Below, one piece after another: positions 63,961-64,000 of a DNA stretch of 64,000 bases. How positions within the stretch are numbered: the first letter of the stretch is position 1; each line of letters starts with the position of its first letter. Origin of the DNA: Bradyrhizobium sp. AUGA SZCCT0158. GTDB lineage: Bacteria; Pseudomonadota; Alphaproteobacteria; Rhizobiales; Xanthobacteraceae. The translations under genes were made by a program, and so were the position numbers. The stretch is taken from contig NZ_JAFCME010000025.1 in assembly GCF_018130065.1 (NCBI RefSeq), positions 27,611 to 91,610 on the forward strand, written 5' to 3'. Under the pieces are notes generated by a model, which saw only the letters and a list, made by a program, of their open reading frames with translations, had not been told where the DNA came from and did no database searches.

Positions 63961-64000
63961 TGCCAGGACCACACGGTTTTGCCGTACGCTTATCCACGCC

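Larger units (their letters stand above)
63404..64000. other. 597-bp end region: repeats only, no gene
   Basis: The last stretch holds no convincing coding frame. It contains a MITE-like palindrome (63518-63642) and then a large structured block (63741-63960). An open plus frame up to 63905 is judged spurious. The remainder to 64000 is unremarkable. Confidence 0.6.

Overview
The window reads as chromosomal DNA of a slow-growing alphaproteobacterium close to Bradyrhizobium (Nitrobacteraceae, Hyphomicrobiales). The reasons are the high GC, a MucR/Ros regulator, DUF1491 and DUF5330 proteins, the paired TIGR03808/TIGR03809 families, an EcfF/OsrA-like sigma/anti-sigma pair, Bug/TctAB tricarboxylate transport, and several families of intergenic palindromes that I associate with Bradyrhizobium. 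I see no rRNA, tRNA, CRISPR array, transposase, integrase or prophage gene. The species placement is an inference from gene content.

Layout. 1-1.2 kb: end of a DUF2336 gene and a DUF1491 gene. 1.4-7.2 kb: an accessory-looking block with a TetR repressor and a sigma-70 promoter carrying a palindromic operator, an alpha/beta-hydrolase fused to a GT-B glycosyltransferase, a Rv2258c-like methyltransferase, and an ankyrin protein. 7.2-12.8 kb: core genes (peptidoglycan-binding membrane protein, PAS sensor kinase, DUF5330, SufE, MucR, a membrane protein). 13-22.7 kb: three polytopic glycosyltransferases mixed with an aldolase, an epimerase, an M20 peptidase and an aldehyde dehydrogenase gene broken by a one-base frameshift. 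22.8-27.4 kb: HerA-like ATPase, two small proteins, and the folate operon folP-folB-folK. 27.5-37.5 kb: methylmalonyl-CoA metabolism (mutA, GFA protein, scpA/mutB, meaB) interrupted by a complete Bug-TctB-TctA transporter, then a pyroglutamyl peptidase. 37.7-39.7 kb: TIGR03808/TIGR03809 pair. 40-43.3 kb: ECF sigma, anti-sigma and a secreted subtilase on the minus strand. 43.7-46 kb: a diguanylate cyclase with an I-site and a second DUF2336 protein. 46-48.2 kb: EcfF/OsrA-like oxidative-stress pair with a divergent exported protein. 48.3-51.1 kb: enoyl-CoA hydratase and an acyl-CoA hydrolase/CoA-transferase separated by a MITE-like palindrome. 51.3-57.4 kb: TolC-like protein, a frameshifted hydrolase, three poorly known membrane or envelope proteins, and a membrane-anchored FAD oxidoreductase. 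57.4-61.9 kb: a CzcA/CusA-type RND pump with its adaptor. 62-63.4 kb: a CaiB/BaiF CoA-transferase. 63.4-64 kb: a second copy of the MITE-like palindrome and a highly structured non-coding region.

How the genes fit together. The scpA/mutA/meaB set converts methylmalonyl-CoA to succinyl-CoA with B12, and the nearby enoyl-CoA hydratase, CoA hydrolase/transferase and CaiB protein suit a lifestyle based on acyl-CoA catabolism. Regulation is layered: TetR, MucR, a hybrid of sensory and diguanylate cyclase signalling, and two separate ECF sigma systems. The best candidate for an undescribed system is the self-contained TetR / hydrolase-glycosyltransferase fusion / methyltransferase cassette at 1.4-5.4 kb. 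Next are the uncharacterised envelope block at 52.9-55.8 kb and the structured repeat at 63.74-63.96 kb.

Two genes (16880-18360 and 52907-53877) are each broken by what looks like loss of one G, so sequencing or assembly error must be excluded before calling them pseudogenes.
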